Assembly: GCF_900111105.1 (NCBI RefSeq)
Contig: NZ_FOGC01000001.1
Coordinates: 62,001 to 126,000 of the forward strand
DNA: 64,000 nucleotides
Origin: Rosenbergiella nectarea
GTDB taxonomy: Bacteria; Pseudomonadota; Gammaproteobacteria; Enterobacterales; Enterobacteriaceae
Direction: 5' to 3'
Shown: in pieces, positions 42,491-52,056 of the stretch
Layout of the letters: every line of letters starts with the position of its first letter
How positions within the stretch are numbered: position 1 is the stretch's first letter
Made by a program: the position numbers and the translations under genes
Notes under the pieces: model-generated
Database searches by the model: none
What the model saw: only the letters and a program-made list of their open reading frames with translations
Told to the model about the DNA's origin: nothing

Positions 42491-43473
42491 TGAAGAAACG
42501 TCCACTGATTATTTTTTGCTTATTGCTGCTTGCTGTCGTTACAGTGATGCTAGGCGCACTATGTCGAGGGGCACTCCCGCTGTCGCTACAAGAGCTGTGG
42601 CATATCCTCAAGGGAAACGGGCCGGCGGCCTTGCGGTTAGTCGTGGTCGAGTGGCGGCTACCGCGTGTCCTTATCGCGTTATTGTGCGGAGCGGCACTTG
42701 GGATAAGTGGTGCGATTTTCCAATCAATTTTACGTAACCCTTTGGGTAGTCCCGATGTGCTGGGTCTTAATGCTGGTGCCTTTTCGGGCGTCCTAGTTGT
42801 CATGTTACTATGGCCCGGTAACCTGTTTGCCATGACCTTGGCCTCACTAATCAGCGCCGCATTGACCGGGGCAATTATTTATCTATTAGCTTGGCGTCAA
42901 GGTATCACCCCTTATCGATTAATTTTGATAGGAATTGGTATCCGTGCACTACTCATGTCGTTTAACGGCTGGGTGATGACGTCAACCGCCTTGAGTACCG
43001 CGATGAGTGCCGGATTATGGAGTGCCGGGTCATTAAATGGGGTAAATTGGCAAAGTGTATCAATGGTTTTTCCGGCCATAGTGATTGCATTATTTGGGGT
43101 TGCGATGTTAGCCAAACGGATGCGACTGATGGAGATGGGTGACGATTTAGCCTGTGCGCTGGGCATCCGAACCGAGCGAACCCGACTAGGACTTTTGTTA
43201 CTGGCCACAGTACTGACCGCCGTGCCAACGGCGGTGATAGGCCCGGTTTCCTTCGTGGCACTGGTAGCACCACAAATTGCAAGGCGTCTGGCTCACAGTC
43301 CTTCTGGTGTTTTATGGAATACGGCATTATGTGGCAGTCTATTACTGTTGGCCGCGGATTATCTGGCCCAACACGCTTTCCTGCCCTATCAACTCCCGGT
43401 TGGGGTGATCACCGTCAGTGTTGGCGGCATCTATCTACTGTCACTTTTGGTTAGAGAGGCCAGACGTTCATGA
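42490..43473 (+). CDS. fepG: Ferric enterobactin permease subunit FepG
   Basis: FepG is the second permease half. The 327-residue protein shares the family signatures (LPRVLIALLCGAALGISGA, LRNPLGSPDVLGLNAGAF, GPVSFVALVAPQIARRL) and multiple hydrophobic helices. It overlaps fepD by one base and fepC by four. Confidence 0.95.
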   Translation: MKKRPLIIFCLLLLAVVTVMLGALCRGALPLSLQELWHILKGNGPAALRLVVVEWRLPRVLIALLCGAALGISGAIFQSILRNPLGSPDVLGLNAGAFSGVLVVMLLWPGNLFAMTLASLISAALTGAIIYLLAWRQGITPYRLILIGIGIRALLMSFNGWVMTSTALSTAMSAGLWSAGSLNGVNWQSVSMVFPAIVIALFGVAMLAKRMRLMEMGDDLACALGIRTERTRLGLLLLATVLTAVPTAVIGPVSFVALVAPQIARRLAHSPSGVLWNTALCGSLLLLAADYLAQHAFLPYQLPVGVITVSVGGIYLLSLLVREARRS

Positions 43474-44261
43474 GTTTATCTTCTTCTCGTCTTGCAGCCA
43501 GTGACCTTACATTGGCTTATGACAAGAAAACGGTCGTAGAGCAGTTATCGGTAGCGATCCCCGATGGGGAATTCACCGTTATTATCGGCCCTAATGCCTG
43601 TGGTAAGTCGACGCTGTTAAAAGCGCTCAGTCGAGTGATAAAACCGGTGGCGGGTCAAGTTATTCTGGATGGACAGGCAATCCACCAATTACCGGCGAAA
43701 GAGGTTGCACGGCAACTCGGTTTGCTTCCACAAAACAGTCATACCCCAGCAGGGATCACCGTTGCTGATTTAGTTGGACGTGGACGGTATCCGCACCAGT
43801 CGCTATTCGGTGGATGGCGTACCGAAGATAGCCAAGCCGTGGCGGAAGCGATGGCGGCGACCAATATCGAACACCTGGCGGATTGTCCCGTTGAGCAGCT
43901 TTCTGGTGGGCAGCGGCAGCGTGTCTGGATCGCCATGGTATTGGCACAACAAACCCCGCTCTTGCTGCTCGATGAACCGACTACGTGGTTGGACATCACG
44001 CATCAAATCGAGCTAATGGAACTCTTGCGTGAACTTAATCAACGCCATGGCCGTACATTAGTCGTGGTACTGCATGAGTTAAACCAAGCCTGTCGCTATG
44101 CCAGTCATCTTATTGCGATGCGTGCAGGGGAGATTATTGCGGAAGGTAAGCCAAGTGAGATTATCACCGCAGAGTTGATTGAGCAGGTCTATGGGTTAAA
44201 AGCCGTCATTATTCCCGATCCGATTGCCGGCACGCCAATGATCGTCCCTATTGGAAGGTGA
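43470..44261 (+). CDS. fepC: Ferric enterobactin ABC ATPase FepC
   Basis: FepC drives ferric enterobactin import. The 263-residue ATPase has Walker A GPNACGKSTLL, the signature LSGGQRQRVWIAM, Walker B LLLLDEPTTWLD and the switch His VVLHELNQA. Last gene of the fepBDGC operon, convergent with entF. Confidence 0.96.
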   Translation: MSLSSSRLAASDLTLAYDKKTVVEQLSVAIPDGEFTVIIGPNACGKSTLLKALSRVIKPVAGQVILDGQAIHQLPAKEVARQLGLLPQNSHTPAGITVADLVGRGRYPHQSLFGGWRTEDSQAVAEAMAATNIEHLADCPVEQLSGGQRQRVWIAMVLAQQTPLLLLDEPTTWLDITHQIELMELLRELNQRHGRTLVVVLHELNQACRYASHLIAMRAGEIIAEGKPSEIITAELIEQVYGLKAVIIPDPIAGTPMIVPIGR

Positions 44262-44279
44262 GGGGGCATAGCCCCCTCA
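44259..44279. terminator. Hairpin between fepC and entF
   Basis: TGAGGGGGC-ATA-GCCCCCTCA is a nearly perfect palindromic hairpin between two converging genes. It lacks T runs, so termination may be weak or Rho-assisted. Confidence 0.6.
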
Positions 44280-44283
44280 AGTA

Positions 44284-47200
44284 TTAAGAGAGTAACCGCG
44301 TTAAACGGCGATTGATCTCGGGGCCGATAATTTCAAACATCGCGGGTGAGATGATCTCCACATGGGCGCAGTCGATGGGCACAATATCCAAGGTTTGGAT
44401 AAAAGGCGCCCAAGCCTGTTGCGCATTCAAGGCAGGCTGTTGTGTTTCCAATGCGGAGAAGAGCGTCGCGTGTCCTTGCGTCTTACGGCTCCGTGCGGTC
44501 GTTAATAAACGCACGGAGTGGGCGTAATTAGCTTCAACCTGATCAAAAAGGTGGGAAAGCTCTTCGCCTGCTTGGGCCCGTTGGCTTTGAACAAATTGCT
44601 CACGTTCACGATTCACTTCTTCGATCACTTGCTCATCCAAGACATTTTTCCCCTGCTTCTCATCCCAATTCTGGGTTTCAGGTGGCCAGGTATCAAGCAG
44701 GCCTAAAAACGCGACCTCTTCTCCTCGCGCTTCAAGCCGTGAGGCGATACCTTGGGCCAAGGTTCCGCCCAGCGAGTAGCCAATAAAGTAATAGGGGCCA
44801 GAGGGTTGGTCTGCCAGAAGCGTCTCGAGATGCCGATCACATACATCATCAATATGGTGTGCATTACCGAGAGCGCCTTGCTCATCTGGCGATTGGATAC
44901 CAATAATTGACCATGTCGGGTCAAGATAACGTTGTAATACGCTAAATTGCCAAGCGAATCCGGACGCCGGGTGGAAGCAATAGAGACGAGGTCCTTGCGT
45001 CTGTCGCAAAGGGAGTAACGTCTGTAACCCACTGTCCGCATGTTCAGGACTCTGTTGAATAATTTGGGCGAGTTTTTCAACCGTTGCATTGACCATAACG
45101 TGGCCAACGGTAAGCGGGTAATCCATCTGTTTACGGATTTGCGCAGCTAAACGCATTGCTAAGAGCGAGTGCCCACCCAACGCGAAGAAGTCCTGATTTG
45201 CAGCGACCTGTGGTAACTGTAATAGATCAGCAAATAGCGCGGCTAATTGAACTTCTAACGCGCCTTGAGGCTCACGCGTAGTGTGGTGATCATCAAGTTT
45301 CGGGACGGGTAAGGCTTTGCGGTCTAACTTACCGTTACTGCTGAGAGGGAAGACCTCTACTGGAATAATGATCACGGGGACCATATGAGCCGGTAACCGT
45401 TCGGCCAATTGTTGACGGATAAGATCACTCTGTTGTGGTGTTTCAGCGATGATATAGCTTACCAATTGTCGGTCGTCAGCCAGCCCAGCTAATTGTTGGT
45501 TTAAACTCACGGCAACGGAGGCCGCTTGCTTAATACCGGGTAACGAAAGCAGAACGGCATCAATCTCAGAGAGTTCTATCCGCTGACCGCGGATTTTGAG
45601 TTGGTCATCGTTACGTCCCAAGTACTCAATTTCACCGTTGTCGAGGCGGCGGGCGACATCACCGCTGCGGTATAAGCGTTGCGTTGCGTCCCAAGGCGCG
45701 GGAACAAAACGTTCGGCGGTCAGTTCTGGTCGACCTAAATAGCCTTCTGCCAGTTGCCCCCCCCCCAGCCACAATTCACCCGCGATACCATAGGGGACAG
45801 GTTTGAGCTGGCTATCGAGAATATGAAGCTGAGTGTTCCACACCGGCCAGCCAATCGGGACGCTATGGCCTTTTACCGCGGTGAGCTCTGGGCCAAATGC
45901 CGGGAACCAGCTGACGTCAACCGCGGCCTCAGTGGGGCCATATAAATTATGGCAAGGGATCGCTACGCTCTGTTCCCACTGACGGGCGAGTGCGGTGGGT
46001 AGGGCTTCGCCACTACAAAAGACGAGACGTAACCGCTGTCGTAGTGCCGCGGCAGTGGCTTCAGTGAGACTTTCTAAGAAGGCGGCTAACATTGACGGCA
46101 CAAAGTGAGTCACGCTTACGTGTTGTTCCACCATGACTTGTTGTAACCACTCAGGATCGCGATGACTGTCGGGGGGAGCCATAAACAGTTTCGCCCCAGT
46201 TAGTAATGGCCAGAAAAACTCCCATACTGACACATCAAAACTACTCGGGGTTTTCTGAATAACGACATCGTGATGGTGAAGTGGGTAGTGGTTTTGCATC
46301 CATTTTAAGCGATTTACAATGGCTTGGTGACTGACCAGAACGCCCTTAGGTCTGCCTGTCGAGCCTGAGGTATAAATTAAGTACGCCCCTTGTGTCGGAG
46401 CGGGGACGGCTGCCGACAGTGAAGGATGTTCGTTGAATAGCGATTGATAGTAATAGTGTGGTGTGTCGCTGATCTGTGTAAATCTGTCGCTTAACGCCTG
46501 CTCGGTGATCACTAAACGCGGGGTTGAATCCTCCAACATGATGGCTAAACGGTCATCGGGATAGCCGGTATCAAGCGGCAGCCAAATTGCGCCCAGCCGT
46601 ACGATGGCTTGCAAGGCTAGAGATAGATAAATAGAGCGAGGAAGCGCAACGGCAACGATATCGCCAGCTTGCACCCCGTGTTGCTGAAGGGTGGCAGCCA
46701 AGGCAATGACCTGCTGTTCCATCTGTGCGTAGGTCAGCGCAACGTGCGTATCAGCCAGCGCGACATTGCTTGGGGTGAGTTGACACTGTGTCGCGATCAT
46801 CGACCATAGCGTATCGTCCTGCAGTGCAATTTCAGTAGCATTAACCTCTGTTAGTTGATGTCGCTCTTGCTCGCTCAGAAGACTCAGTTCTGATAGTGCT
46901 AACGTCGGCTGAGCGGTTAACTGATCGATAATCAGCGGCAGGCGTTGAATATGGGTCAACAACGCTCGTTCATCGTAGCGATTTCTATTGGCGAGGAACT
47001 CCAGGGTTAAGGCACCTTGATTATCGAGGATTAACGCTATTTCAATATCGCGTACCGGTCCTGAGGCCAAGTGTGTGGTGTGAACGCTTTGACCTTCAAA
47101 CTCTAGTTGATAATCGAAAAGTTTGACGTTCAATACTGGCCCGAACAGGGGGGCGCTATCCCCGGCTAAGCCTAAATCGCGGCTAATTTGCTCCGCATCG

Positions 47201-48252
47201 TAACGCTGATGACGTCGATTTTTCTTAATCTCTTTACTTAGTAGACCCGCAAATTCCATGAAGGTATAGGTGGGTTGATACCCAACACTCATGGGTAACA
47301 CATTAATGACAGGGCCGACTGCGCTGAGGGCTGCCGATCCCATCCGCCGCATAAAAATAAAGCCCGCGCTAAAGGGCTGCTGACCCGTCAGGTGTGCGAG
47401 CCAGGTATTTACTAGCGTTACGGCAGCATCGACAGGCGTCAGGCCAGCTTCAGCGAGGTGTTGGTGCAAGGGAGCAAGCTGTTGAACGGAAAAATGTGTC
47501 GTGTGACGTATTACCTGCGGGCTGGCTGTTTCACCATTCAGCGGCGATTGTGCAAGGCTTAGCGGATCAGGCAGTTGCGGGACTTTTTCTTGCCAATAAC
47601 GCTTATCTTTTTGGTACGTCGCGCTATGTTGGTAATTAAGGTACTCTTCAACAACCTCATCGAACGCAGTAAAAGGCGAGGCCGATAGGGGTTGCTGTTG
47701 ACGTAAATGAGCATAAATTTCGCTGATCCGTTTGGTCAGAGCAATAAAGCTGAAGCCGTCGACCATCAGATGGTGGTAACGTTGATACCATATCCACTGT
47801 TCGTGGCTGATACGCATTAGCATTTGTCTGACGTTGGCACCTTTATCGGTGATGCGTAAAGGGCTATGCAGATCGGCTTCCATCAAGGCATGCGCCGTCG
47901 CCAACGCCTGAGGATCATCACGTAGATCAATAGACTCCACCGTAAAAGCGGTATTGGCATCACGATATTGGAAAGCTTCACCGTCGTGCTCCCCAAACCG
48001 AAAATTAACGGTATCGGCTTCCGCTAACCCTTGCTGAATAGCCTGTTGCATCAGTTCAAGGTTAAGCGTTCCCGGTAGGGTTATGGCGTGTGCCACGGCA
48101 AAGGCATTGTTAAAAGGGGAGAGTTGGTCGGCAACCCAGATCCCGGGTTGTGCGGCAACCAACGGTAACCGACGAGTCTTCACTGGAGATGAGGCTGCAT
48201 TGCGCTCATCGGTGAGAGGGTGTTGTGCTACGCTGTCATCGATATTCATCAT
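44284..48252 (-). CDS. entF: Enterobactin synthase multidomain NRPS EntF
   Basis: EntF joins DHB to serine, trimerises and cyclises it to enterobactin. The 1322-residue protein has, in order, a condensation domain (HHLMVDG near residue 160), an adenylation domain (YIYTSGSTGRPKGVLVSH, NLYGPTEAAVDVSW, YRSGDVARR, NGKLDRKALP), a carrier domain with the phosphopantetheine Ser in LGGHSLLAMRLAA, and a thioesterase with the Ser in FIGYSLGGTLAQ. The start ATG 48250-48252 follows AGGA. It begins two bases after the fes stop; the MbtH-like ybdZ found between them in E. coli is absent. Confidence 0.97.
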   Translation of the reverse strand: MMNIDDSVAQHPLTDERNAASSPVKTRRLPLVAAQPGIWVADQLSPFNNAFAVAHAITLPGTLNLELMQQAIQQGLAEADTVNFRFGEHDGEAFQYRDANTAFTVESIDLRDDPQALATAHALMEADLHSPLRITDKGANVRQMLMRISHEQWIWYQRYHHLMVDGFSFIALTKRISEIYAHLRQQQPLSASPFTAFDEVVEEYLNYQHSATYQKDKRYWQEKVPQLPDPLSLAQSPLNGETASPQVIRHTTHFSVQQLAPLHQHLAEAGLTPVDAAVTLVNTWLAHLTGQQPFSAGFIFMRRMGSAALSAVGPVINVLPMSVGYQPTYTFMEFAGLLSKEIKKNRRHQRYDAEQISRDLGLAGDSAPLFGPVLNVKLFDYQLEFEGQSVHTTHLASGPVRDIEIALILDNQGALTLEFLANRNRYDERALLTHIQRLPLIIDQLTAQPTLALSELSLLSEQERHQLTEVNATEIALQDDTLWSMIATQCQLTPSNVALADTHVALTYAQMEQQVIALAATLQQHGVQAGDIVAVALPRSIYLSLALQAIVRLGAIWLPLDTGYPDDRLAIMLEDSTPRLVITEQALSDRFTQISDTPHYYYQSLFNEHPSLSAAVPAPTQGAYLIYTSGSTGRPKGVLVSHQAIVNRLKWMQNHYPLHHHDVVIQKTPSSFDVSVWEFFWPLLTGAKLFMAPPDSHRDPEWLQQVMVEQHVSVTHFVPSMLAAFLESLTEATAAALRQRLRLVFCSGEALPTALARQWEQSVAIPCHNLYGPTEAAVDVSWFPAFGPELTAVKGHSVPIGWPVWNTQLHILDSQLKPVPYGIAGELWLGGGQLAEGYLGRPELTAERFVPAPWDATQRLYRSGDVARRLDNGEIEYLGRNDDQLKIRGQRIELSEIDAVLLSLPGIKQAASVAVSLNQQLAGLADDRQLVSYIIAETPQQSDLIRQQLAERLPAHMVPVIIIPVEVFPLSSNGKLDRKALPVPKLDDHHTTREPQGALEVQLAALFADLLQLPQVAANQDFFALGGHSLLAMRLAAQIRKQMDYPLTVGHVMVNATVEKLAQIIQQSPEHADSGLQTLLPLRQTQGPRLYCFHPASGFAWQFSVLQRYLDPTWSIIGIQSPDEQGALGNAHHIDDVCDRHLETLLADQPSGPYYFIGYSLGGTLAQGIASRLEARGEEVAFLGLLDTWPPETQNWDEKQGKNVLDEQVIEEVNREREQFVQSQRAQAGEELSHLFDQVEANYAHSVRLLTTARSRKTQGHATLFSALETQQPALNAQQAWAPFIQTLDIVPIDCAHVEIISPAMFEIIGPEINRRLTRLLS

Positions 48253-48253
48253 A

Positions 48254-49474
48254 TTATTCGTCCTGCCATAATGCTTGTAATCCGCCTAATAAACTTCCTC
48301 GCCACCACAGTGCATCGTGTCCACCTTCGACATAGTGTAAACGATGTGGAATATGGTAGTGACTTAACCACTTATCCAGTTCCCGATTGGCCTCGCAAAT
48401 TAATACCTCGCGACAACCCGCCTCTAATAGAATTTGTCGAGGAGCAATGGATGGGGCTTGTTGTTGTAACTGTTGAATCAAATAACCTGCGGCTTGGCCT
48501 CTATTTGGCCACCAAAATGACCCAGAGAGACTGAGGGCTTTGCCATAAAATTCCGGCCAATTAAGGCAAGCATAGACCGAGGCCAGTCCGCCAAAGCTTT
48601 GTCCGGTGACAAGGGTGCGAGCGGGGTCTTGTTGCCAATTAAACGTCTGTTTGATTAGCGGGAGTAACTCTTCGTTAATAGCCTGCCAAAAATCGGCATT
48701 ACAGGGATATTCCCGTCCGCGATGCTGACGATCGATGATTTCAGGCATGATGTAGAGCGCAGCAGGTAGCTTCCCCTTATCGGTTAATTGTTGCAGAGGA
48801 CTGGCGATAGGTAGGGTATTGGCCCAGAACTGACCATCGAGTAGTAAGGCTAAATGCTGATATGACGCAGCCTCACCTTTCGCCGTACCGTAGCACCAAA
48901 CGCGACGTTCATTCCCCAGCCGAGCACTCTTCCAGACAATGACCTTGAGGGGCAACGTTGGTTGTTCTCCTCGATCCCATGCTTGCCATTCAGTTTGGGG
49001 AGGCGCATCAGGGAGGTGAAGGGGAGAGACAGACATTCCTCGGCCAGCAGACCAGGATCGTAATGCGTTGAGGCTGTCGTGTTGGGCATGCTGAAACTGT
49101 TCTCGCCACCATTCACGACGCTGGAAAATATCTTGGTTCAATACTCCTACATCGTTCGTTGAATCAGGAATCAAGCAGTAGCTTCCTCGCCAATGCGTGG
49201 GGAGTGTGAGTGACAGATACCAAACATCACTAGCGGGATAATGCACTAAGGATACTGGGGGATTGGGCTGGTGGTGATCAGTGATCCCTGTAATGTTGAG
49301 CCACACCGCTTGCACTTGTTGAGAATCGTTAGCCTCAGCAGGTTGGCGCCACAGAAAAGTGACTCGACATTGCTGAGAAGAACTTCGCTCAATACGCGGG
49401 ATACCCTGCTGTTGTTGTGCTTGCCACCACAGATCAGAACCGGTATCAGAGGTAAACCATTCAGGAATAAGCAT
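48254..49474 (-). CDS. fes: Enterochelin esterase Fes
   Basis: Fes cleaves ferric enterobactin in the cytoplasm to release iron. The 406-residue product has the N-terminal domain (AVWLNITGITDHHQPNPPVS, HWRGSYCLIP) and the esterase core with the catalytic Ser in VTGQSFGGLASVY and the His in VEGGHDALWWRGSLLGGL. A TTG two codons upstream of the ATG is rejected. It heads the fes-entF unit divergent from fepA. Confidence 0.95.
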   Translation of the reverse strand: MLIPEWFTSDTGSDLWWQAQQQQGIPRIERSSSQQCRVTFLWRQPAEANDSQQVQAVWLNITGITDHHQPNPPVSLVHYPASDVWYLSLTLPTHWRGSYCLIPDSTNDVGVLNQDIFQRREWWREQFQHAQHDSLNALRSWSAGRGMSVSPLHLPDAPPQTEWQAWDRGEQPTLPLKVIVWKSARLGNERRVWCYGTAKGEAASYQHLALLLDGQFWANTLPIASPLQQLTDKGKLPAALYIMPEIIDRQHRGREYPCNADFWQAINEELLPLIKQTFNWQQDPARTLVTGQSFGGLASVYACLNWPEFYGKALSLSGSFWWPNRGQAAGYLIQQLQQQAPSIAPRQILLEAGCREVLICEANRELDKWLSHYHIPHRLHYVEGGHDALWWRGSLLGGLQALWQDE

Positions 49475-49532
49475 GTGCAAATTATCTTTTATAGAAGCTA
49501 TCCGCAGATAGCGATCAGAATCGAGATTTGTT

Positions 49533-49560
49533 GATAATAGTATTGATAATTATTTTCATC
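49533..49560. promoter_or_regulatory. Predicted Fur-binding region between fes and fepA
   Basis: Two GATAAT hexamers and an ATTATTTTC element are packed in 28 bases, giving two overlapping 19-mers with about 12-13 matches each to the Fur consensus. It lies between the divergent fes-entF and fepA units. Confidence 0.65.
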
Positions 49561-49692
49561 TGCAATAGATTGCAATCTCTCTTTACGTAGTTTGTCATTT
49601 ATTGCTCTGTTACTCGCAAAGTATGACCAAGTACTAAAGAGCTTCTTGAACTAACACACATAGCATTGGCCTAGGGAACTGGGATTATAAAA

Positions 49693-52026
49693 ATGAAAAA
49701 ATTATCATTTCTTTCTGCTGCAGTTTGTCTTGAGCTCGGTAGCTCATTTTTTATTTATTGCGCGCCGGTTTCAGCGGCACAAACGGATGTCACCGTAAAC
49801 ACTCCGGTATCAGATGAAACCTCAGCCAAAACCTCTGAAGACAAAGCGTTGTCTACAGAGGAAAGTTCACACAATTCCATCGTCGTCACGGCACGTCAGC
49901 AAACGCTTCAAGCGCCAGGCGTGTCGACGATCTCATCCGAGGCGATTCGTAAACATCCCCCGGCTCGTGATGTTTCGGAAATTATTCGTACCATGCCTGG
50001 GGTTAACTTGACGGGTAACTCGACCAGTGGTCAGCGGGGCAATAACCGCCAAATTGATATTCGAGGCATGGGACCGGAAAATACCTTGATCTTGATCGAT
50101 GGCCGTCCGGTAAGTAGTAAAAACTCAGTGCGTTACGGATGGCGGGGTGAGCGAGATTCACGTGGTGATACCAACTGGGTGCCACCTGAAATGATTGATC
50201 ACATTGAAGTCATCCGCGGACCTGCTGCGGCACGTTATGGTAGCGGGGCGATGGGTGGGGTGGTCAATATCATCACCAAGCAAGCGAATAAAGCGTGGCA
50301 TGGCTCATGGAACGCGTATTACAACGTTCCACAACATAAATCTGAAGGGTCGACCAAACGAACCAACTTCAGCTTGATGGGCCCGGCAACCGATAGCCTA
50401 ACCTTAAGTATCTGGGGAAATATCGACAAGACACAGGCGGATGCTTACGATATTAACCAAAACCATTCAGCGTCGCGAACCGGTACCTATGCAGGGAGCT
50501 ATCCTGCTGGCCGAGAGGGGGTTAGAGATAAAGACCTTCACGGCAAACTAAACTGGGAGTTTGCGCCTAATCAGCACCTTGAATTCGAAGCCGGTACCAG
50601 TCGCCAAGGCAATATTTATGCTGGCGATACGCAGAATACCAACACCACAGCTTATGTGAAAAGCAAATATGGTGATGAGACTAACCGTATTTATCGCCAA
50701 GATTATGCCTTAACCTGGACAGGCGTCTGGGACAATGGTGTTAGCACCAATACCTATGCGCAATATGAAAGAACGCGCAACTCAAGGATCACGGAAGGAT
50801 TAGCCGGGGGAACCGAGGGGATCTTCAATAATAATGCCGGGTTCTCTGATATCGATCTGAGCGATGTGCTGCTGCATAGTGAAGTCAGTATTCCGTTTAC
50901 TGCTTGGGTAGACCAGAACCTTACCTTGGGGACTGAGTGGAACCAGCAGAAGATGAAAGATGGTACCTCGACCGGCCAAGCGCTTACCGGTAGCAATACC
51001 GGCGGGGCGATCGATGGTGTGGGTACTGGCACGCGATCACCGTACTCTCAAGCACAGATCTTCTCTATGTTTGCTGAAGACAATATGGATATTACGGATT
51101 CTACGGTATTAACCCCGGCCATCCGTTTTGATCACCACTCTGTTGTCGGCACTAACTGGAGCCCATCACTTAACTTAACTCAGCAGCTCACCAATGAGTG
51201 GACGTTAAAGATGGGGATTGCTCGTGCCTATAAAGCGCCAAATCTATATCAAACCAATCCAAACTATATTCTCTATAGTAAAGGACAAGGGTGTTACGGC
51301 AGCTCGAGTACGGGATGTTACTTGCAAGGTAATAGCGACCTTAAAGCAGAAACTAGTGTCAACAAAGAGATTGGCTTGGAGTATAAAGACCTTGCTGGGC
51401 TTCAGGCTGGGCTGACTTACTTCCGGAATGACTACCATAATAAAATTGAATCGGGTAATGATGTTACCTCAACTAATAGTAGTGGTACCCGTATTTATCA
51501 ATGGGAGAATGTACCGCGCGCGGTAGTAGAGGGCTTAGAGGGAACCTTCAATGTTCCAGTCACCGATACCGTTACTTGGAATAACAATATGACGTGGATG
51601 CTGCAAAGTAAGGATAAGACGAATCATGATCGTCTCTCCGTCATTCCTCAATTTACGTTGAACTCCAATGTCGAGTGGCAGATTCGTCAGGATCTGTCGG
51701 TACAAGCGACGTGGACCTGGTACGGCAAGCAGAAACCGAAGAGCCGTAATTATCAAGGTAATAAAGTTAGCTATCCTGATACCCGAGAAGTCAGCCCGTA
51801 CAGTATCTTTGGTGCCAGCGCGACGTGGGATGCGACTAAGAATGTCAGTGTCACGGCAGGGATTGATAACCTCTTTGATAAACGTCACTTCCGTGAAGGT
51901 AACGCACAAACTACCGGAACACTGAATTCTAAAACAGGAGTCACAAGCTACCTATACGGTGCCGGTGCATACACTTACAACGAGTCAGGCCGAACCTTCT
52001 ACATGAGTCTGAATACGCACTTCTAA
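49693..52026 (+). CDS. fepA: Ferric enterobactin outer-membrane receptor FepA
   Basis: FepA is the TonB-dependent receptor importing ferric enterobactin. The 777-residue protein has a signal peptide ending near APVSA, an extended N-terminal linker of about 30 residues not seen in E. coli FepA, a TonB-box region (NSIVVTARQQTLQAPGV), a plug with MPGVNLTGNSTSGQRGNNRQ and ENTLILIDGRPVSS, and a 22-strand barrel ending in the typical aromatic residue (SLNTHF). Barrel motifs such as AYKAPNLYQTNPNYILYSKG match FepA rather than IroN, though IroN is closely related. Predicted to be Fur-controlled. Confidence 0.93.
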   Translation: MKKLSFLSAAVCLELGSSFFIYCAPVSAAQTDVTVNTPVSDETSAKTSEDKALSTEESSHNSIVVTARQQTLQAPGVSTISSEAIRKHPPARDVSEIIRTMPGVNLTGNSTSGQRGNNRQIDIRGMGPENTLILIDGRPVSSKNSVRYGWRGERDSRGDTNWVPPEMIDHIEVIRGPAAARYGSGAMGGVVNIITKQANKAWHGSWNAYYNVPQHKSEGSTKRTNFSLMGPATDSLTLSIWGNIDKTQADAYDINQNHSASRTGTYAGSYPAGREGVRDKDLHGKLNWEFAPNQHLEFEAGTSRQGNIYAGDTQNTNTTAYVKSKYGDETNRIYRQDYALTWTGVWDNGVSTNTYAQYERTRNSRITEGLAGGTEGIFNNNAGFSDIDLSDVLLHSEVSIPFTAWVDQNLTLGTEWNQQKMKDGTSTGQALTGSNTGGAIDGVGTGTRSPYSQAQIFSMFAEDNMDITDSTVLTPAIRFDHHSVVGTNWSPSLNLTQQLTNEWTLKMGIARAYKAPNLYQTNPNYILYSKGQGCYGSSSTGCYLQGNSDLKAETSVNKEIGLEYKDLAGLQAGLTYFRNDYHNKIESGNDVTSTNSSGTRIYQWENVPRAVVEGLEGTFNVPVTDTVTWNNNMTWMLQSKDKTNHDRLSVIPQFTLNSNVEWQIRQDLSVQATWTWYGKQKPKSRNYQGNKVSYPDTREVSPYSIFGASATWDATKNVSVTAGIDNLFDKRHFREGNAQTTGTLNSKTGVTSYLYGAGAYTYNESGRTFYMSLNTHF

Positions 52027-52054
52027 TAAAAAACCCGCGCAAGCGGGTTTTTTT
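52027..52054. terminator. Bidirectional terminator between fepA and dacB
   Basis: AAAACCCGC-GCAA-GCGGGTTTT with A and T runs on either side, between two converging genes. Confidence 0.9.
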
Positions 52055-52056
52055 GG

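Noticed and set aside
49693..52026. Assignment as IroN, the salmochelin receptor
   Set aside because: Barrel and plug motifs match FepA more closely, and no iroBCDE genes accompany it.
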